A stretch of 64,000 nucleotides of DNA from Mesorhizobium sp. SOD10 (GCA_000824805.1 CCNA01000004.1:186001-250000); one strand, 5' to 3'; shown: positions 9,995-18,860, counted from the first letter of the stretch. Numbers and translations are program-made. The notes: generated by a model not told the origin, from the letters alone.

Positions 9995-10996
9995 ATGAAG
10001 CCCATCTATATCGACTACCTCAATGCTCTCGACATTGACGCACTTGCAATGACCGACGCCGAGATCATCGGCGCCGTCGAGGCCGGGCTCGTCGCGCAGG
10101 GTAACGGCCAGACCGTTATCGAGCCGCGCGTCCATCTCGAGCCCGATCCCTCCTTCCACGGCCACTTCAACGTGCTGCGCGGCTATGTGGCGCCGCTCGA
10201 TGCGGCAGGCGTCAAGATCGTCGGCGATTATGTCGACAACTACATGCACGGCCTGCCGTCGGAATTCGGCATCCTCAATCTTTTCGATCCGCGCACCGGC
10301 ACGCCGCGCGCCATCCTCGACGCCACCGTCATCACCGACATGCGCACCGGCGCCGTCACGGCCATCGGTGCCAAGCATCTGGCGAAGAAGTCGTCAAAAG
10401 TGCTCGCCCATATCGGCGCGCGCGGCACCGCCTACTGGAACGTGCGCCTGCTCGACCATCTCTTCGATTTCGACGAGATCCGCGTCCATTCGCGACGGCC
10501 CGACAGCCGCGATAGCTTTGCCGCGAAGCTCGCGGCCGACCTGAGCAAGCCCGTCATCGCCGTGGCCGACTGGAAAGGCTGCGTCGAAGGCGCGGACATC
10601 GTCGTTGAAGCCTCGCGGTTGCCGGAACCGCAGCCGCTGCTCAAGACCGAATGGATCAAGCGGGGCGCGCTGGTGGTGCCCTATGGCACGATGAGCGCGG
10701 TCGAGCTGTCGCTGACCGACATCATGCAGAAGATCGTCGTCGACGACTGGGGCCAATGCAAAAGCGGCAAATTCGGCTCGCTGCGCGCCCATGTAGAGAC
10801 GGGACGGCTGAGCGAAGCGACGCTGCATGCCGAGCTGGGCCAGATCGCCGCCGGCCTCAAGGCAGGCCGGCAAAGCGATGGCGAGACGATCCTGTTCTGG
10901 CATCGCGGCCTCTCGCTGTCGGACATCGCGCTCGGTAAGGCCATGCTCGCCAAGGCCAGCGAACAGGGCATCGGCCAGAGGCTGCGCTTCGCATGA
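9995..10996 (+). CDS. Ornithine cyclodeaminase/mu-crystallin family protein
   Basis: A 333-residue NAD(P)-binding protein of the OCD/mu-crystallin family, which includes ornithine cyclodeaminase, alanine dehydrogenases, ketimine reductases and opine-type enzymes. The substrate domain is at the N-terminus (VIEPRVHLEPD, GILNLFDPRTGTPRAILDA) and the Rossmann segment follows. The dinucleotide loop is atypical: VLAHIGARGTAYWN in place of the common GxGxQA. The start is the ATG at 9995 behind GAGGAAAACGC. Its stop overlaps the ammonia-lyase-like gene by four bases, so the two proteins are made together and probably act on the same amino compound. Ornithine is not specifically indicated. Confidence 0.8.
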   Translation: MKPIYIDYLNALDIDALAMTDAEIIGAVEAGLVAQGNGQTVIEPRVHLEPDPSFHGHFNVLRGYVAPLDAAGVKIVGDYVDNYMHGLPSEFGILNLFDPRTGTPRAILDATVITDMRTGAVTAIGAKHLAKKSSKVLAHIGARGTAYWNVRLLDHLFDFDEIRVHSRRPDSRDSFAAKLAADLSKPVIAVADWKGCVEGADIVVEASRLPEPQPLLKTEWIKRGALVVPYGTMSAVELSLTDIMQKIVVDDWGQCKSGKFGSLRAHVETGRLSEATLHAELGQIAAGLKAGRQSDGETILFWHRGLSLSDIALGKAMLAKASEQGIGQRLRFA

Positions 10997-12489
10997 GCCC
11001 GCTCGTTCTCACCGGCGCCGGCGTCAGCATCGAGGATGTGGTTGCCGCCGCGCGCAACGCCTGCAAGGTCGAGGTCACGCCGGCCGTCCTCGAAAGGCTC
11101 GACAAGGCTCGCCAGGTCCTCGATGCCGCCGCGGCCGCGGGCCAGCAGATCTACGGGCTGAACAGGGGCCTCGGCGCCAATCTCGTCACCGCGGTCGACG
11201 GCGACGCGAGCGCTTTCCAGCGCCAGCTGATCGAAGGCCGCAGCGCCGCGGTCGGCGAGGCCCTGCCGACGGCGGCGGTGCGGGCGGCGATGTTTGCCCG
11301 CCTTGCCATGCTCGCGCCCGGCGGCTCGGGCCTGTCGCCGCGCGTATTCACCGCGCTGGTCGAAGCGCTCAATGCCGGCGTGCATCCGGTGATGCCGTCG
11401 CTGGGCTCGATCGGCGCTGGCGACCTTTTGCTGATGACGGCGATCGCCCGCGTGCTGGTCGGCGATGGCGAAGCCGAATATCAGGGCCGCCGCATGCCTG
11501 CCGCCAAGGCGCTGATGATGGCGCGGCTCGCACCCGTCAGCCTTTCGCCGAAGGACGGTCTCTCCCTGATCAACGCCTCGGCGGTTTCAGCCGGGACCGG
11601 AGCGCTGGCGCTGACTGACGCGCTGTCGGCGCTCGACCAGCAGCAACAGGCCGGCGCGCTGACGATGGAAGCCATCGGCGCCAACCGCACCATCCTCGAT
11701 CCGCGCCAGCATCAGGCGCGACCGGGTGCCTGCCAGCAACTTGCGGCGAAGGCCCTGCGCGACCTGCTGGCCCGTGATGAAGCGCCGGCGCCGACCACCA
11801 TCCAGGATCCGCTGTCGATCCGCTGCATGCCCTCGATCCATGGCGCGCTGATCCAGGCGATCGATCATGCCAGGCTGGCTGTCGAGATCGAGCTCAACGC
11901 CGCCGCCGACAATCCGCTGGTGCTTGCCGAGGATGAGCTGGTCATGTCGACCGGCAATTTCCACACCGCGTCGCTGGCGCTCGCCTTCGAGACGCTTGGC
12001 CTTGCGATCGCGCAATGCGCGGCGGCATCCGCCGCGCGCTTCGTCCAGCTCACCGGCTCGACGCGTCATGGCCTGCCGAAATACCTCTCGCCGGTGGGCG
12101 GCGCTTCCGCCGGCTTCGTGCCGCTGCAGAAGACGGTGACGGCCATCCTGGCCGCGATCCGCCACAAGGCCAATCCGGTGATGCTCGATTTCCTGCCCGT
12201 GTCCGAGGGCGTCGAGGATCACGCCACGCAGACGCCGCTCGCCGTCGCGAAATGCGCCGAGATGATCGTGCTGTGGCGGCGGCTGATTACCTTCGAGCTG
12301 ATGGCGGCAGCGCAGGCGGTCGATTTGCGCGAGGGTATGACGCTCGCGCCGGCCACGGGCACAATCCACGCGGCCGTGCGCTCGCATGTGGCGACGCTCA
12401 GGGAAGACAGGCCGCTTGGCATCGATGCGGAAGCGCTTTACGCCGCCCTCGCCAGCGGAATTTGGCAAGGTCCCCCGGCAACCGGCTGA
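10993..12489 (+). CDS. Aromatic amino acid/histidine ammonia-lyase homologue lacking the MIO serine
   Basis: A 498-residue protein with the overall HAL/PAL layout: YGLNRGLGAN near residue 54, the NAGVHPVMPSLGSIGA region, the DGLSLINAS segment, QDPLSIRCMPSIHG, and VSEGVEDHAT late in the protein. The family builds its MIO cofactor from Ala-Ser-Gly in GASGDL. Here the DNA at 11413-11427 reads GAGDL (Ala142-Gly143-Asp144), so the serine is absent by a clean one-codon deletion. The tyrosine of the QDxYS motif is leucine. The classic MIO ammonia-lyase reaction is therefore unlikely, although the fold appears intact. It overlaps the OCD gene by four bases (ATGA). Function unknown; a binding role or an MIO-independent enzyme is possible. 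Confidence 0.8.
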   Translation: MSPLVLTGAGVSIEDVVAAARNACKVEVTPAVLERLDKARQVLDAAAAAGQQIYGLNRGLGANLVTAVDGDASAFQRQLIEGRSAAVGEALPTAAVRAAMFARLAMLAPGGSGLSPRVFTALVEALNAGVHPVMPSLGSIGAGDLLLMTAIARVLVGDGEAEYQGRRMPAAKALMMARLAPVSLSPKDGLSLINASAVSAGTGALALTDALSALDQQQQAGALTMEAIGANRTILDPRQHQARPGACQQLAAKALRDLLARDEAPAPTTIQDPLSIRCMPSIHGALIQAIDHARLAVEIELNAAADNPLVLAEDELVMSTGNFHTASLALAFETLGLAIAQCAAASAARFVQLTGSTRHGLPKYLSPVGGASAGFVPLQKTVTAILAAIRHKANPVMLDFLPVSEGVEDHATQTPLAVAKCAEMIVLWRRLITFELMAAAQAVDLREGMTLAPATGTIHAAVRSHVATLREDRPLGIDAEALYAALASGIWQGPPATG

Positions 12490-12507
12490 CGCTTTTCGAC
12501 CCTGGGT

Positions 12508-13311
12508 TCAGGGCTTTGGCTCCACCTTCTTCATGAAGAGGGTAAGCTCGTCCGGATCCATGTGCACGATATGCCTGTCTTCCGGATAGGCGCCGCTGTT
12601 GACGTCGGCGACATATTCGGAAAACGCCGCGATGCGCTCCTGCTGCAGCCGGTCATATTCGGCGGCGAAGTTGCGGTAGACTTTCGAGTGGCGCGGCATG
12701 TGACCGCGATTGGTGCCGAGAATATCCTCGGCAAACAGGTACTGGGCGTCGCAGCCGGTGCCCGCGCCCATCGACAGCATGATCAGCGAGGTGCGCTCCG
12801 AAATCGCCTTCGCCACCTCGACCGGCACGACCTCGATCTCGGCGCCGATCGCGCCGGCGGCTTCCAGCTGCTTCACCGCCTCGAACACCTTCATCGCCGT
12901 GTCGGCGGTCTTGCCGACGGCCTTGAAGCCGCCGGTCCAGGTGGCGCGAGACGGGATCAGACCGACATGGCCGATGACGGGGATGGCGTCATCGGCCATG
13001 CGCTTGATCGTGGCATAGCCGGCGCTGCAATAGACGGCATCGGCGCTTGCCTTGTAGAGGCGGAACGCCCAGCGCACGAAATCGTCGGCCGTGCCGATCT
13101 CATAGAAATTGTCGCCCGGCATGGTGAAGAGGCTGGGCGCGGCGTCGCGATATTGCGGATTGAGCACCAGCTCAGGCGGCACGGAGACGATATCCACCCC
13201 TGCCCGCTCGGCGGCCTCCGCCTCCTCCAGCGTCAGCACGCGCAGCATGGTCAATTGCCGCTTGCCCTTCATGGCGCGCAGATCGGCAACGGTTGGTCTC
13301 TTTCGGGTCAT
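12508..13311 (-). CDS. Ketopantoate hydroxymethyltransferase (PanB)-like protein, atypical
   Basis: A 267-residue TIM-barrel protein of the PanB/PEP-mutase-like superfamily. Conserved PanB elements are AIPVIGHVGLIPS, GAEIEVVPVEVAKAI with the catalytic-base glutamate, and MLSMGAGTGCDAQYLF. The strand that normally ends in GDS and holds a Mg2+-binding aspartate reads VDIVSVPPELV here, so one metal ligand is missing and the reaction may differ from pantothenate synthesis. The start is the ATG at 13311 behind AGGGATACATCA; an upstream TTG is less likely. It is the last gene of the moc-like run, 31 bases after mocE, which suggests a catabolic rather than vitamin role. A link to one-carbon units released by MocDE is inference. 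Confidence 0.75.
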   Translation of the reverse strand: MTRKRPTVADLRAMKGKRQLTMLRVLTLEEAEAAERAGVDIVSVPPELVLNPQYRDAAPSLFTMPGDNFYEIGTADDFVRWAFRLYKASADAVYCSAGYATIKRMADDAIPVIGHVGLIPSRATWTGGFKAVGKTADTAMKVFEAVKQLEAAGAIGAEIEVVPVEVAKAISERTSLIMLSMGAGTGCDAQYLFAEDILGTNRGHMPRHSKVYRNFAAEYDRLQQERIAAFSEYVADVNSGAYPEDRHIVHMDPDELTLFMKKVEPKP

Positions 13312-13342
13312 TGATGTATCCCTGTTGATTCGCAAACGGCCC

Positions 13343-13657
13343 TCAGCCGATATCGATCATCACCTTACCGGCCTCGACCCGGACCGGATAGGTCTTGAGG
13401 TTGACGCAGACCGGCGCGCCCTTGGCCTCGCCGGTCTTGTAGTTGAAGCGGCCATTGTGCTTGGGGCATTCGATGATGTCGTCCATGACCAGCCCGTCGG
13501 CCAAATGCGCCTTTTCATGCGTGCAGTAGCCGTCGGTGGCGAAGAATGCGTCGTCCGGCGAGCGGTAGATCGCGAACGTGCGGCCGCCATGGTCGAAGCG
13601 GATCACATCCTCCTCGTCCACATCGTCCACCTCGCATGCTTCGACCCACTCCGCCAT
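13343..13657 (-). CDS. mocE: MocE-family Rieske [2Fe-2S] ferredoxin
   Basis: A 104-residue soluble Rieske ferredoxin. The cluster ligands are plain: Cys45-Thr-His47 and Cys64-Pro-Lys-His67, the CxH...CxxH pair of bacterial dioxygenase-type ferredoxins. Length and sequence fit the MocE ferredoxins of rhizobial rhizopine catabolism, where MocE passes electrons to the MocD oxygenase, encoded here immediately upstream (13702-14787). No MocF-like reductase gene is in the window, so electrons must come from elsewhere. The start is the ATG at 13657 behind GGAGAAGGACG. MocE-type proteins also occur where rhizopine use is not shown, so the substrate remains open. Confidence 0.85.
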   Translation of the reverse strand: MAEWVEACEVDDVDEEDVIRFDHGGRTFAIYRSPDDAFFATDGYCTHEKAHLADGLVMDDIIECPKHNGRFNYKTGEAKGAPVCVNLKTYPVRVEAGKVMIDIG

Positions 13658-13701
13658 CGTCCTTCTCCGGCCATCATATTCTCTGGATTGCCATGCGGCG
13701 C

Positions 13702-14787
13702 CTATTCGGCGGCGGCCGCCGTTATGTCGAGATCGTGGAATTCGCCGCGATAGGGCTTGGCCGTCGGCGGCAATTCGCGCTTGAGATAATAGTCCTCATA
13801 TTTCAGCTGCCGGAGCAGCACCGGCCAGACCTCGCGATAGGCGTGCCACATCGACGGATTCGCCACCGGCAGATCGTGCTTGATCAGCTCATGCAGCTTC
13901 GGCAGCGCGTGGTAAGGCACCATCGGGAACATGTGGTGCTCCACATGGTAGTTCATGTTCCAGTAGATGAACCGGCTGATCGGGTTCATGTAGACGGTGC
14001 GTGTGTTCAGCCGGTGATCGGTGACGTTGTCGGCCAGTCCGATATGCTGCAACAGTCCCGTCAGCACCATGTGCCAGGTGCCGTAAAGACGCGGCACGCC
14101 GATCAGCACCAGCGGAATCCACGACCTAAGCGCGATCGCGACAGCGATCGTCGCGGCATAGACGACCATATGACAGCGCGCCGCGATCACCGCCTTGTGC
14201 TGCTCCATCTCAGGGATGTAGCTCTTCTCGTCGTCCGACAATGTACCGAAGGCTTGGCGCACCAACGTCGGCAGCGAATAGCGGAAGTCGAGGATGCCGG
14301 TGAAGGCCAAAGCCGCCTTGATGAGGTCCGGCGGCCGCATCACCGCGATCTCGGCGTCGCGGCCGACAATGATGGTGTCGGTGTGGTGGCGCGCATGGCT
14401 CCAGCGCCACTGCACGGGGTTGCGCATCAGCATGAAGGAGGCGATGTGGTAGACGACGTCGTTCATCCAGCGCGTGCGGAAGGCGGTACCGTGGCCGCAT
14501 TCGTGCCAGCGTGAGTCGCTCGAAGAGCCATAGAGCACGCCATAAACGAACAGGAACGGAACGACCCACCATGTGCCCCAGAACCAGACGATGCCGGCCG
14601 CCGAGCCCAGGATCGCGGAAATCCATATGATGGTGTCGCGGATCGCCGGCCCGTCGGAGCGCTGCATCAATTCCTTCATCGTCTTGCGCGGCACGTCCGT
14701 GTGGTACCATTCGGCCGAGGCGAGCCCGGTCTCAATCGCCCTGCGCGTGCTTTCGCCGACAAGGCTGTAGTCGCGCTTCTTTGCCAT
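13702..14787 (-). CDS. mocD: MocD-like membrane di-iron oxygenase (fatty acid desaturase fold)
   Basis: A 361-residue membrane di-iron enzyme of the fatty-acid-desaturase/hydroxylase superfamily. All three histidine boxes are present: HECGH (95-99), HARHH (131-135) and HVEHH (281-285), with an extra ligand-like QHIG at 247-250. Hydrophobic pairs around 52-87 and 203-233 would place the boxes on the cytoplasmic face. With the adjacent Rieske ferredoxin it matches MocD/MocE of rhizopine catabolism, proposed to remove the O-methyl group of 3-O-methyl-scyllo-inosamine. The start is the ATG at 14787 behind GGAGGCCGATGTGACG. Assignment to MocD is by gene pairing and motifs; the true substrate may be another methyl ether or lipid. 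Confidence 0.75.
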   Translation of the reverse strand: MAKKRDYSLVGESTRRAIETGLASAEWYHTDVPRKTMKELMQRSDGPAIRDTIIWISAILGSAAGIVWFWGTWWVVPFLFVYGVLYGSSSDSRWHECGHGTAFRTRWMNDVVYHIASFMLMRNPVQWRWSHARHHTDTIIVGRDAEIAVMRPPDLIKAALAFTGILDFRYSLPTLVRQAFGTLSDDEKSYIPEMEQHKAVIAARCHMVVYAATIAVAIALRSWIPLVLIGVPRLYGTWHMVLTGLLQHIGLADNVTDHRLNTRTVYMNPISRFIYWNMNYHVEHHMFPMVPYHALPKLHELIKHDLPVANPSMWHAYREVWPVLLRQLKYEDYYLKRELPPTAKPYRGEFHDLDITAAAAE

Positions 14788-14869
14788 CGTCACATCGGCC
14801 TCCAATCTTCACGCAGAGCTGGCAATCCGGTCCGCCGGCCGGAGGGCTCGCTATGGATAAATGTCGCGC

Positions 14870-16051
14870 TCATGCCCTCCCCGCCAGTCTTGGGAAATTG
14901 CCCGATGGCGGAGGATAATCCTGCTCTGGCTGGCGGGCGATGGCCATGATCCTGGTTTCGACTTCGGCGACCGCCTGCTTGCCATCGAGGACGCGAAACA
15001 CCGCGTCATAGGCGCGGGTCTCGCCATGCTCCAGCCAGATCATCTCACCGCGCTCGCGCGCAGCCAGGTTGCCGAGCACATGGTGCGTCGAGGGCTCGAT
15101 GCCAAGCGCATACTGCCCGGCCTGGAAATTCTGCCACTCGTAGCAACAAGGCAACTGGTCCTTGCGGGTGACGACCTCGAAGCCGAGGCCAAGCCGGTCA
15201 TTGACGACGGCGACCGGCACTTCGCCCTTGCTGTCGGCGCCCAGCTCATGCTGCCAGACCTGTTCGCTGAAGCCGAGCTGAGGCCCGGAAACGGTACGGT
15301 AGCCGACCTTCTGCGCCTGGTAGCGTTCGCCGGCATGTGCTGCCCAGACCACGTCACGGATCGGCGCCAGATAGCGCGAGCCTTCGTCGAGCAGCGGATG
15401 CCCGACATTGACATGATAGAAATACATATGCGGGGTGCGATGGAAGCCGTGATTGACGACCCGGTCCGACAGCCGGATCTCGCTGCCGCCGACATCGGCC
15501 TCGATGCGGCGGATGAGATGCAGATCTTCGCCGAACACGCTTGCCTGTTGGACGATTCCCTCCGCCCACAACACGCAGCGGTCGCCGTCCCAGTTTTCGC
15601 CATAGCCGGTGAGCCGCGCCGGAATGGTGCCGACGCGTCCATGCAGCGAGTGCGTCACCGTCTTGCGCCCGGGATAGTTGTAGTTCTCCGCCGGCACCTC
15701 GTTGCGGCCGAGAATGTGGTCGAGGCCGCAGGTGACCAGCAGGCCGGAGAAGGACCGACCCCAGGCGAAGCCATCCTCGCCTTCATAGTCGTGCAGACCG
15801 GGATGGCGAAAACCGCTCGGGGAATGCCAGCCGATCGCCTGGCCCTTGTATTCGCAATCGGCAATGTCGAGCGCGCGGTCTAAGAGCGCGGTGAAGCGCA
15901 GGCCCGAGCCGGTGCGGAATTCGAGCATGCGGATGCCGCGCTCGACGCCGTCGCCGAGCGTCATCAGCCGCACGCCTGCGAATTGCGACAGCATGCCGGA
16001 ACGTTCCGCGACCTGCCGCCGTGAAAGCGTCTGTCCGTAGAGCTTCACCAT
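14870..16051 (-). CDS. DUF4432 aldose-1-epimerase-like protein
   Basis: A 393-residue protein of the DUF4432 family, related to galactose mutarotase. Typical features are the aromatic carbohydrate-binding stretches (GQAIGWHSPSGFRHP, GLLVTCGLDHILG) and the histidine-rich middle (HRTPHMYFYHVNVGHPLLDEG), ending with ALGIEPSTHHVLG before the C-terminal strands. Such proteins probably bind or interconvert anomers of sugars or sugar derivatives in the cytoplasm. It follows the CUT2 ATPase gene by four bases and precedes mocD in the same minus-strand run, so it should act on the compound imported by 16056-18860. The exact reaction is unknown. Confidence 0.82.
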   Translation of the reverse strand: MVKLYGQTLSRRQVAERSGMLSQFAGVRLMTLGDGVERGIRMLEFRTGSGLRFTALLDRALDIADCEYKGQAIGWHSPSGFRHPGLHDYEGEDGFAWGRSFSGLLVTCGLDHILGRNEVPAENYNYPGRKTVTHSLHGRVGTIPARLTGYGENWDGDRCVLWAEGIVQQASVFGEDLHLIRRIEADVGGSEIRLSDRVVNHGFHRTPHMYFYHVNVGHPLLDEGSRYLAPIRDVVWAAHAGERYQAQKVGYRTVSGPQLGFSEQVWQHELGADSKGEVPVAVVNDRLGLGFEVVTRKDQLPCCYEWQNFQAGQYALGIEPSTHHVLGNLAARERGEMIWLEHGETRAYDAVFRVLDGKQAVAEVETRIMAIARQPEQDYPPPSGNFPRLAGRA

Positions 16052-16055
16052 GCCG

Positions 16056-16832
16056 TCACTGCGCCCTTTTCATCAGGGCCGACAGGTCGGCGCCGGTTAT
16101 CAGGCTTTCCACGGTCAGAAGGTCGGTGTCGGCGACCGTCTGCTCGGCGACGATCTCGCCGCGGCGCATGACGATGATGCGATCGGCGACTTCGAACACA
16201 TGGTGGATGTTGTGGGTGATCAGAAGCACCGAATGCCCGGCCTCGCGCATCTCCTTGACGAAGCGCAGCACGCCATGCGTTTCCTCGACGCCGAGATTGT
16301 TGGTCGGCTCGTCGAGGATGATCACCTTGGCGGCGAACTGCATGGCGCGCGAGATGGCGATCGACTGGCGCTCGCCGCCGGACAGCGTCGAGACCAAGGC
16401 GTCGGCGTCGAGCTTCTTCGAAATGCCGACGCGCTTGAGCAGCGCCGAGGCCGCATCGCGCAGCTTGGCGAGGTCGAGCGGCGCGAACACGCCGAGCCAT
16501 TTGAGATTGACTGGCTCGCGGCCGAGGAACAGGTTGCGTGCGATGCTGAGGTCGGGCGCAAGCGAAGTGTCCTGATGGATGGTCTCGATGCCGAGATCCA
16601 TTGCCTCGCGCGTCGAGCGGATCGAGACCTTCTCGCCCCGCACATAGATGTCGCCGCGATCGATCGGGAAGACGCCGGAGATCGCCTTGATCAGCGTCGA
16701 CTTGCCGGCGCCGTTATCGCCAAGCAGCGCGACCACCTCGCCCTCCTTGAGCGTCAGCGAGGCGTTCTTCAGCGCGCGCACGCTGCCGAAGGATTTTTGC
16801 AAGTTCTGCAGCCGGAGCACTTCCTGCATCAT
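16056..16832 (-). CDS. CUT2 ABC importer, single-domain ATP-binding subunit
   Basis: A 258-residue ATPase with one nucleotide-binding domain: Walker A GDNGAGKS near residue 37, Q-loop IHQDTSLAPDLS, signature LSGGERQSIAIS, Walker B VIILDEPTNNLGV and the switch histidine in LLITHNIHH. It is half the size of RbsA-type proteins and must work as a homodimer, as in FrcA-type fructose or inositol-like systems of rhizobia. It powers the permease at 16835-17869 with only two bases between the genes. Two adjacent ATGs lie at the N-terminus (16832 and 16829); the first is given. Confidence 0.9.
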   Translation of the reverse strand: MMQEVLRLQNLQKSFGSVRALKNASLTLKEGEVVALLGDNGAGKSTLIKAISGVFPIDRGDIYVRGEKVSIRSTREAMDLGIETIHQDTSLAPDLSIARNLFLGREPVNLKWLGVFAPLDLAKLRDAASALLKRVGISKKLDADALVSTLSGGERQSIAISRAMQFAAKVIILDEPTNNLGVEETHGVLRFVKEMREAGHSVLLITHNIHHVFEVADRIIVMRRGEIVAEQTVADTDLLTVESLITGADLSALMKRAQ

Positions 16833-16834
16833 TG

Positions 16835-17869
16835 TCAGCTCCTTGCGGCGTTTTTCTGCAGCAGAGCGTGCAGGATGAGCATGGCGAGGATGATGACGCC
16901 GACGAAGATGTTGTAGGCGAGCCCCGGCACGCCGACGAGCACGATGCCGTTGCGGATCGCGCGCAGCATCAGCGCGCCGACGATGGTGCCGAGGATGGTG
17001 CCGCGCCCGCCGGTCAGTGCCGTGCCGCCCACCACCACCATGGCAATCACTTCGAGCTCATAGCCGGTTCCCGCCACCGGCGAGGCCGCCGAGATGCGGA
17101 AGGCGCTGATCATGCCGGCAAGCCCTGCCAGCACCGAGGTCAGGATGAACAGCCAGATCTTGACAGCGTCGGCCGGCACGCCACGCGCCACCGCCGCATT
17201 GCGGTTGGAGCCGATGGCGCTGATCCAGTTGCCGAGCTTGGCGTAGCGCAGCACATAAACCGCAAGCAGCGAGAGCCCGATGAACCACCAGAGCGAGGTG
17301 TAGAAGCGGAACGCGCCGATGTTGAAGCTGCCGGCGAGCAGGGTGACGAAAAAGCCCGGCTGGTCCCAGGACTTCAGCGGAAACCCTTGTGTGATGTAGA
17401 GCGCGGCGCCGCGTACGATAAGCAGCATCGACAGCGTCACCAGGAAGGACGAGATGCCAATCTTGGTGACGATGACGCCGTTGATGGCGCCGATCGCGAT
17501 GCAGAGCAGCAGACCGGCCAGCAGCGCCACGCCGATATCGACGCCGGCGTTCTGTACCAGGAGCATCACCACCACGGGGGCGAGCGCGAAGACTGCGCCG
17601 ACCGACAGGTCGAATTCGCCGGCGGTCAGAAGCAGCGTCATGCCGAGTGCGATGATGCCAAGCTCCGGCAGGAACGCCATCATGTTGGAGATGTTGAGCG
17701 GCGACAGGAAGTTGCCGTCGGCGACCGCGAACACCACCAGAAGCACGACGAGGATGACGAAGGAGGAGAATTGCGGCGAGCGCATCAGACTCGACTTGGC
17801 GTTCGCACGCCCCGCGCCATCTTCCGCTGTAACTGCCCCGGCTTGCTGGACCATGACTTGCTGAACCAT
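16835..17869 (-). CDS. CUT2 ABC importer, permease
   Basis: A 344-residue BPD_transp_2 permease with about ten hydrophobic segments, the AGEFDLSVGAVFALAP region and the late MVVVGGTALTGGRGTILG coupling loop. It probably forms a homodimer, because only one permease gene accompanies this binding protein and ATPase. The start is taken as the ATG at 17869 behind AGAAAG; an in-frame GTG at 17896 would add nine residues but overlaps the hairpin at 17880-17909. It lies 46 bases after the binding-protein gene. Confidence 0.9.
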   Translation of the reverse strand: MVQQVMVQQAGAVTAEDGAGRANAKSSLMRSPQFSSFVILVVLLVVFAVADGNFLSPLNISNMMAFLPELGIIALGMTLLLTAGEFDLSVGAVFALAPVVVMLLVQNAGVDIGVALLAGLLLCIAIGAINGVIVTKIGISSFLVTLSMLLIVRGAALYITQGFPLKSWDQPGFFVTLLAGSFNIGAFRFYTSLWWFIGLSLLAVYVLRYAKLGNWISAIGSNRNAAVARGVPADAVKIWLFILTSVLAGLAGMISAFRISAASPVAGTGYELEVIAMVVVGGTALTGGRGTILGTIVGALMLRAIRNGIVLVGVPGLAYNIFVGVIILAMLILHALLQKNAARS

Positions 17870-17879
17870 GCTTTCTGCG

Positions 17880-17909
17880 TGGCGCCCGACGTTCACACGA
17901 CGGGCGCCA
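17880..17909 (-). promoter_or_regulatory. Intercistronic hairpin after the binding-protein gene
   Basis: A perfect 9-bp stem, TGGCGCCCG (17880-17888) with CGGGCGCCA (17901-17909); beyond one mismatch the pairing continues inward by three more pairs. It fills the gap between the binding-protein stop (17916) and the permease start (17869). No U-run follows. The position is the same as in four other importer operons of this window. Confidence 0.7.
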
Positions 17910-17915
17910 GTTCTC

Positions 17916-18860
17916 TCACTTCTTGTCGTAGAGCTTCAGGATCGGCTCGACGCTGGAGGCGTCGTAGAGGCCGAAGGTGTGGATGTCGTAGCCGATCGGC
18001 TCGCCCGAAGCGGCAAGGCCGAGCAGCGCGACCGGCATGAAGCCCTGGGCCGACGGATACTGCCAGGCGGCGGCGTTGACGAAGCCGTCCTTGACCGCCT
18101 GGGCCGTCTCCTTGGAATTGCCCCAGCCGACGACCGGGATCTTGCCGGCCGGAATGCCCGCGCCGTCGAACACCCGCTTGACGCTGGCTGCAACGGAATC
18201 GCCCAGCGCAATGATCGCCGGCGGATTGTTGGCGACCATATAGTCGGTCATCTTGGCGATGATGCCGGCCGGATCGGTGCCGCAGTCGACCACGTCATAC
18301 TTGATGCCGAGCGGATCGAAGACGCCGGCGATGCCCTCGGTCTCGAGTTGCTGGTAGCTGGCGCCGGGCACCTCGACCGGCAGGAACACCTTGTCTCCCT
18401 GCTTCACCATCTTATGGTCGACGAGATACTTCGCCCAGATGGCGCCGGCTTCCTTAAGGTCGGCGCCGACATAGGCTTGGCGACCGGTTGCCGGGTCGTC
18501 GGTGTTGAAGAACACGATCGGAATGCCGGCGGCCTTGGCGGCCTTCACTTCCTCCGTCCATAGCCCGGGCTGCGCCGAGGTCGTGGCGATGCCGTCCGGC
18601 TTGGCGGCGAGCGCCGAGTTGAAAGCCTCCTTCTGCGCCGCCATGTCGCCGCCGCTGAAGGAGATCTTGCAGGTGACCTTGAGCTGGTCGCAGGCCTTGG
18701 TCGCGCCGGCGTTCCAGTCGATCCAGAACGCATCGGACGGGCCGCCATGCGACAAGAGATAGAACGTCTTCTGGCCGTCCTGCGCCTGCGCGGCCGAGCC
18801 GAAGGCGATGCCGGCGAATACGGCCGCCGCGGTCGCCAGTTTCAATCCGAATTTCAACAT
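17916..18860 (-). CDS. CUT2 ABC importer, periplasmic binding protein (MocB-like position)
   Basis: A 314-residue type-I periplasmic binding protein. The signal peptide is clear (MLKFGLKLATAAAVFAGIAF, with cleavage near SAAQAQD). The mature protein shows KTFYLLSHGGPSDAFW, the ligand-loop segment GIPIVFFNTDDPATGRQAYVGAD and the closing strand IPVVGWGNSKET. The start is the ATG at 18860 behind GGAGGAAACGAA. It lies directly downstream of MocC-like and MocA-like genes and upstream of its permease. In the rhizopine moc loci the binding protein MocB sits beside MocA and MocC, so an inositol-like ligand is a reasonable but unproven guess. Confidence 0.88.
   Translation of the reverse strand: MLKFGLKLATAAAVFAGIAFGSAAQAQDGQKTFYLLSHGGPSDAFWIDWNAGATKACDQLKVTCKISFSGGDMAAQKEAFNSALAAKPDGIATTSAQPGLWTEEVKAAKAAGIPIVFFNTDDPATGRQAYVGADLKEAGAIWAKYLVDHKMVKQGDKVFLPVEVPGASYQQLETEGIAGVFDPLGIKYDVVDCGTDPAGIIAKMTDYMVANNPPAIIALGDSVAASVKRVFDGAGIPAGKIPVVGWGNSKETAQAVKDGFVNAAAWQYPSAQGFMPVALLGLAASGEPIGYDIHTFGLYDASSVEPILKLYDKK

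Noticed and set aside
8276..10378. Long minus-strand frame over the MFS gene and the start of the OCD-family gene
   Set aside because: It overlaps a clear MFS transporter in another frame and runs antisense into the next gene; the composition is non-protein-like.
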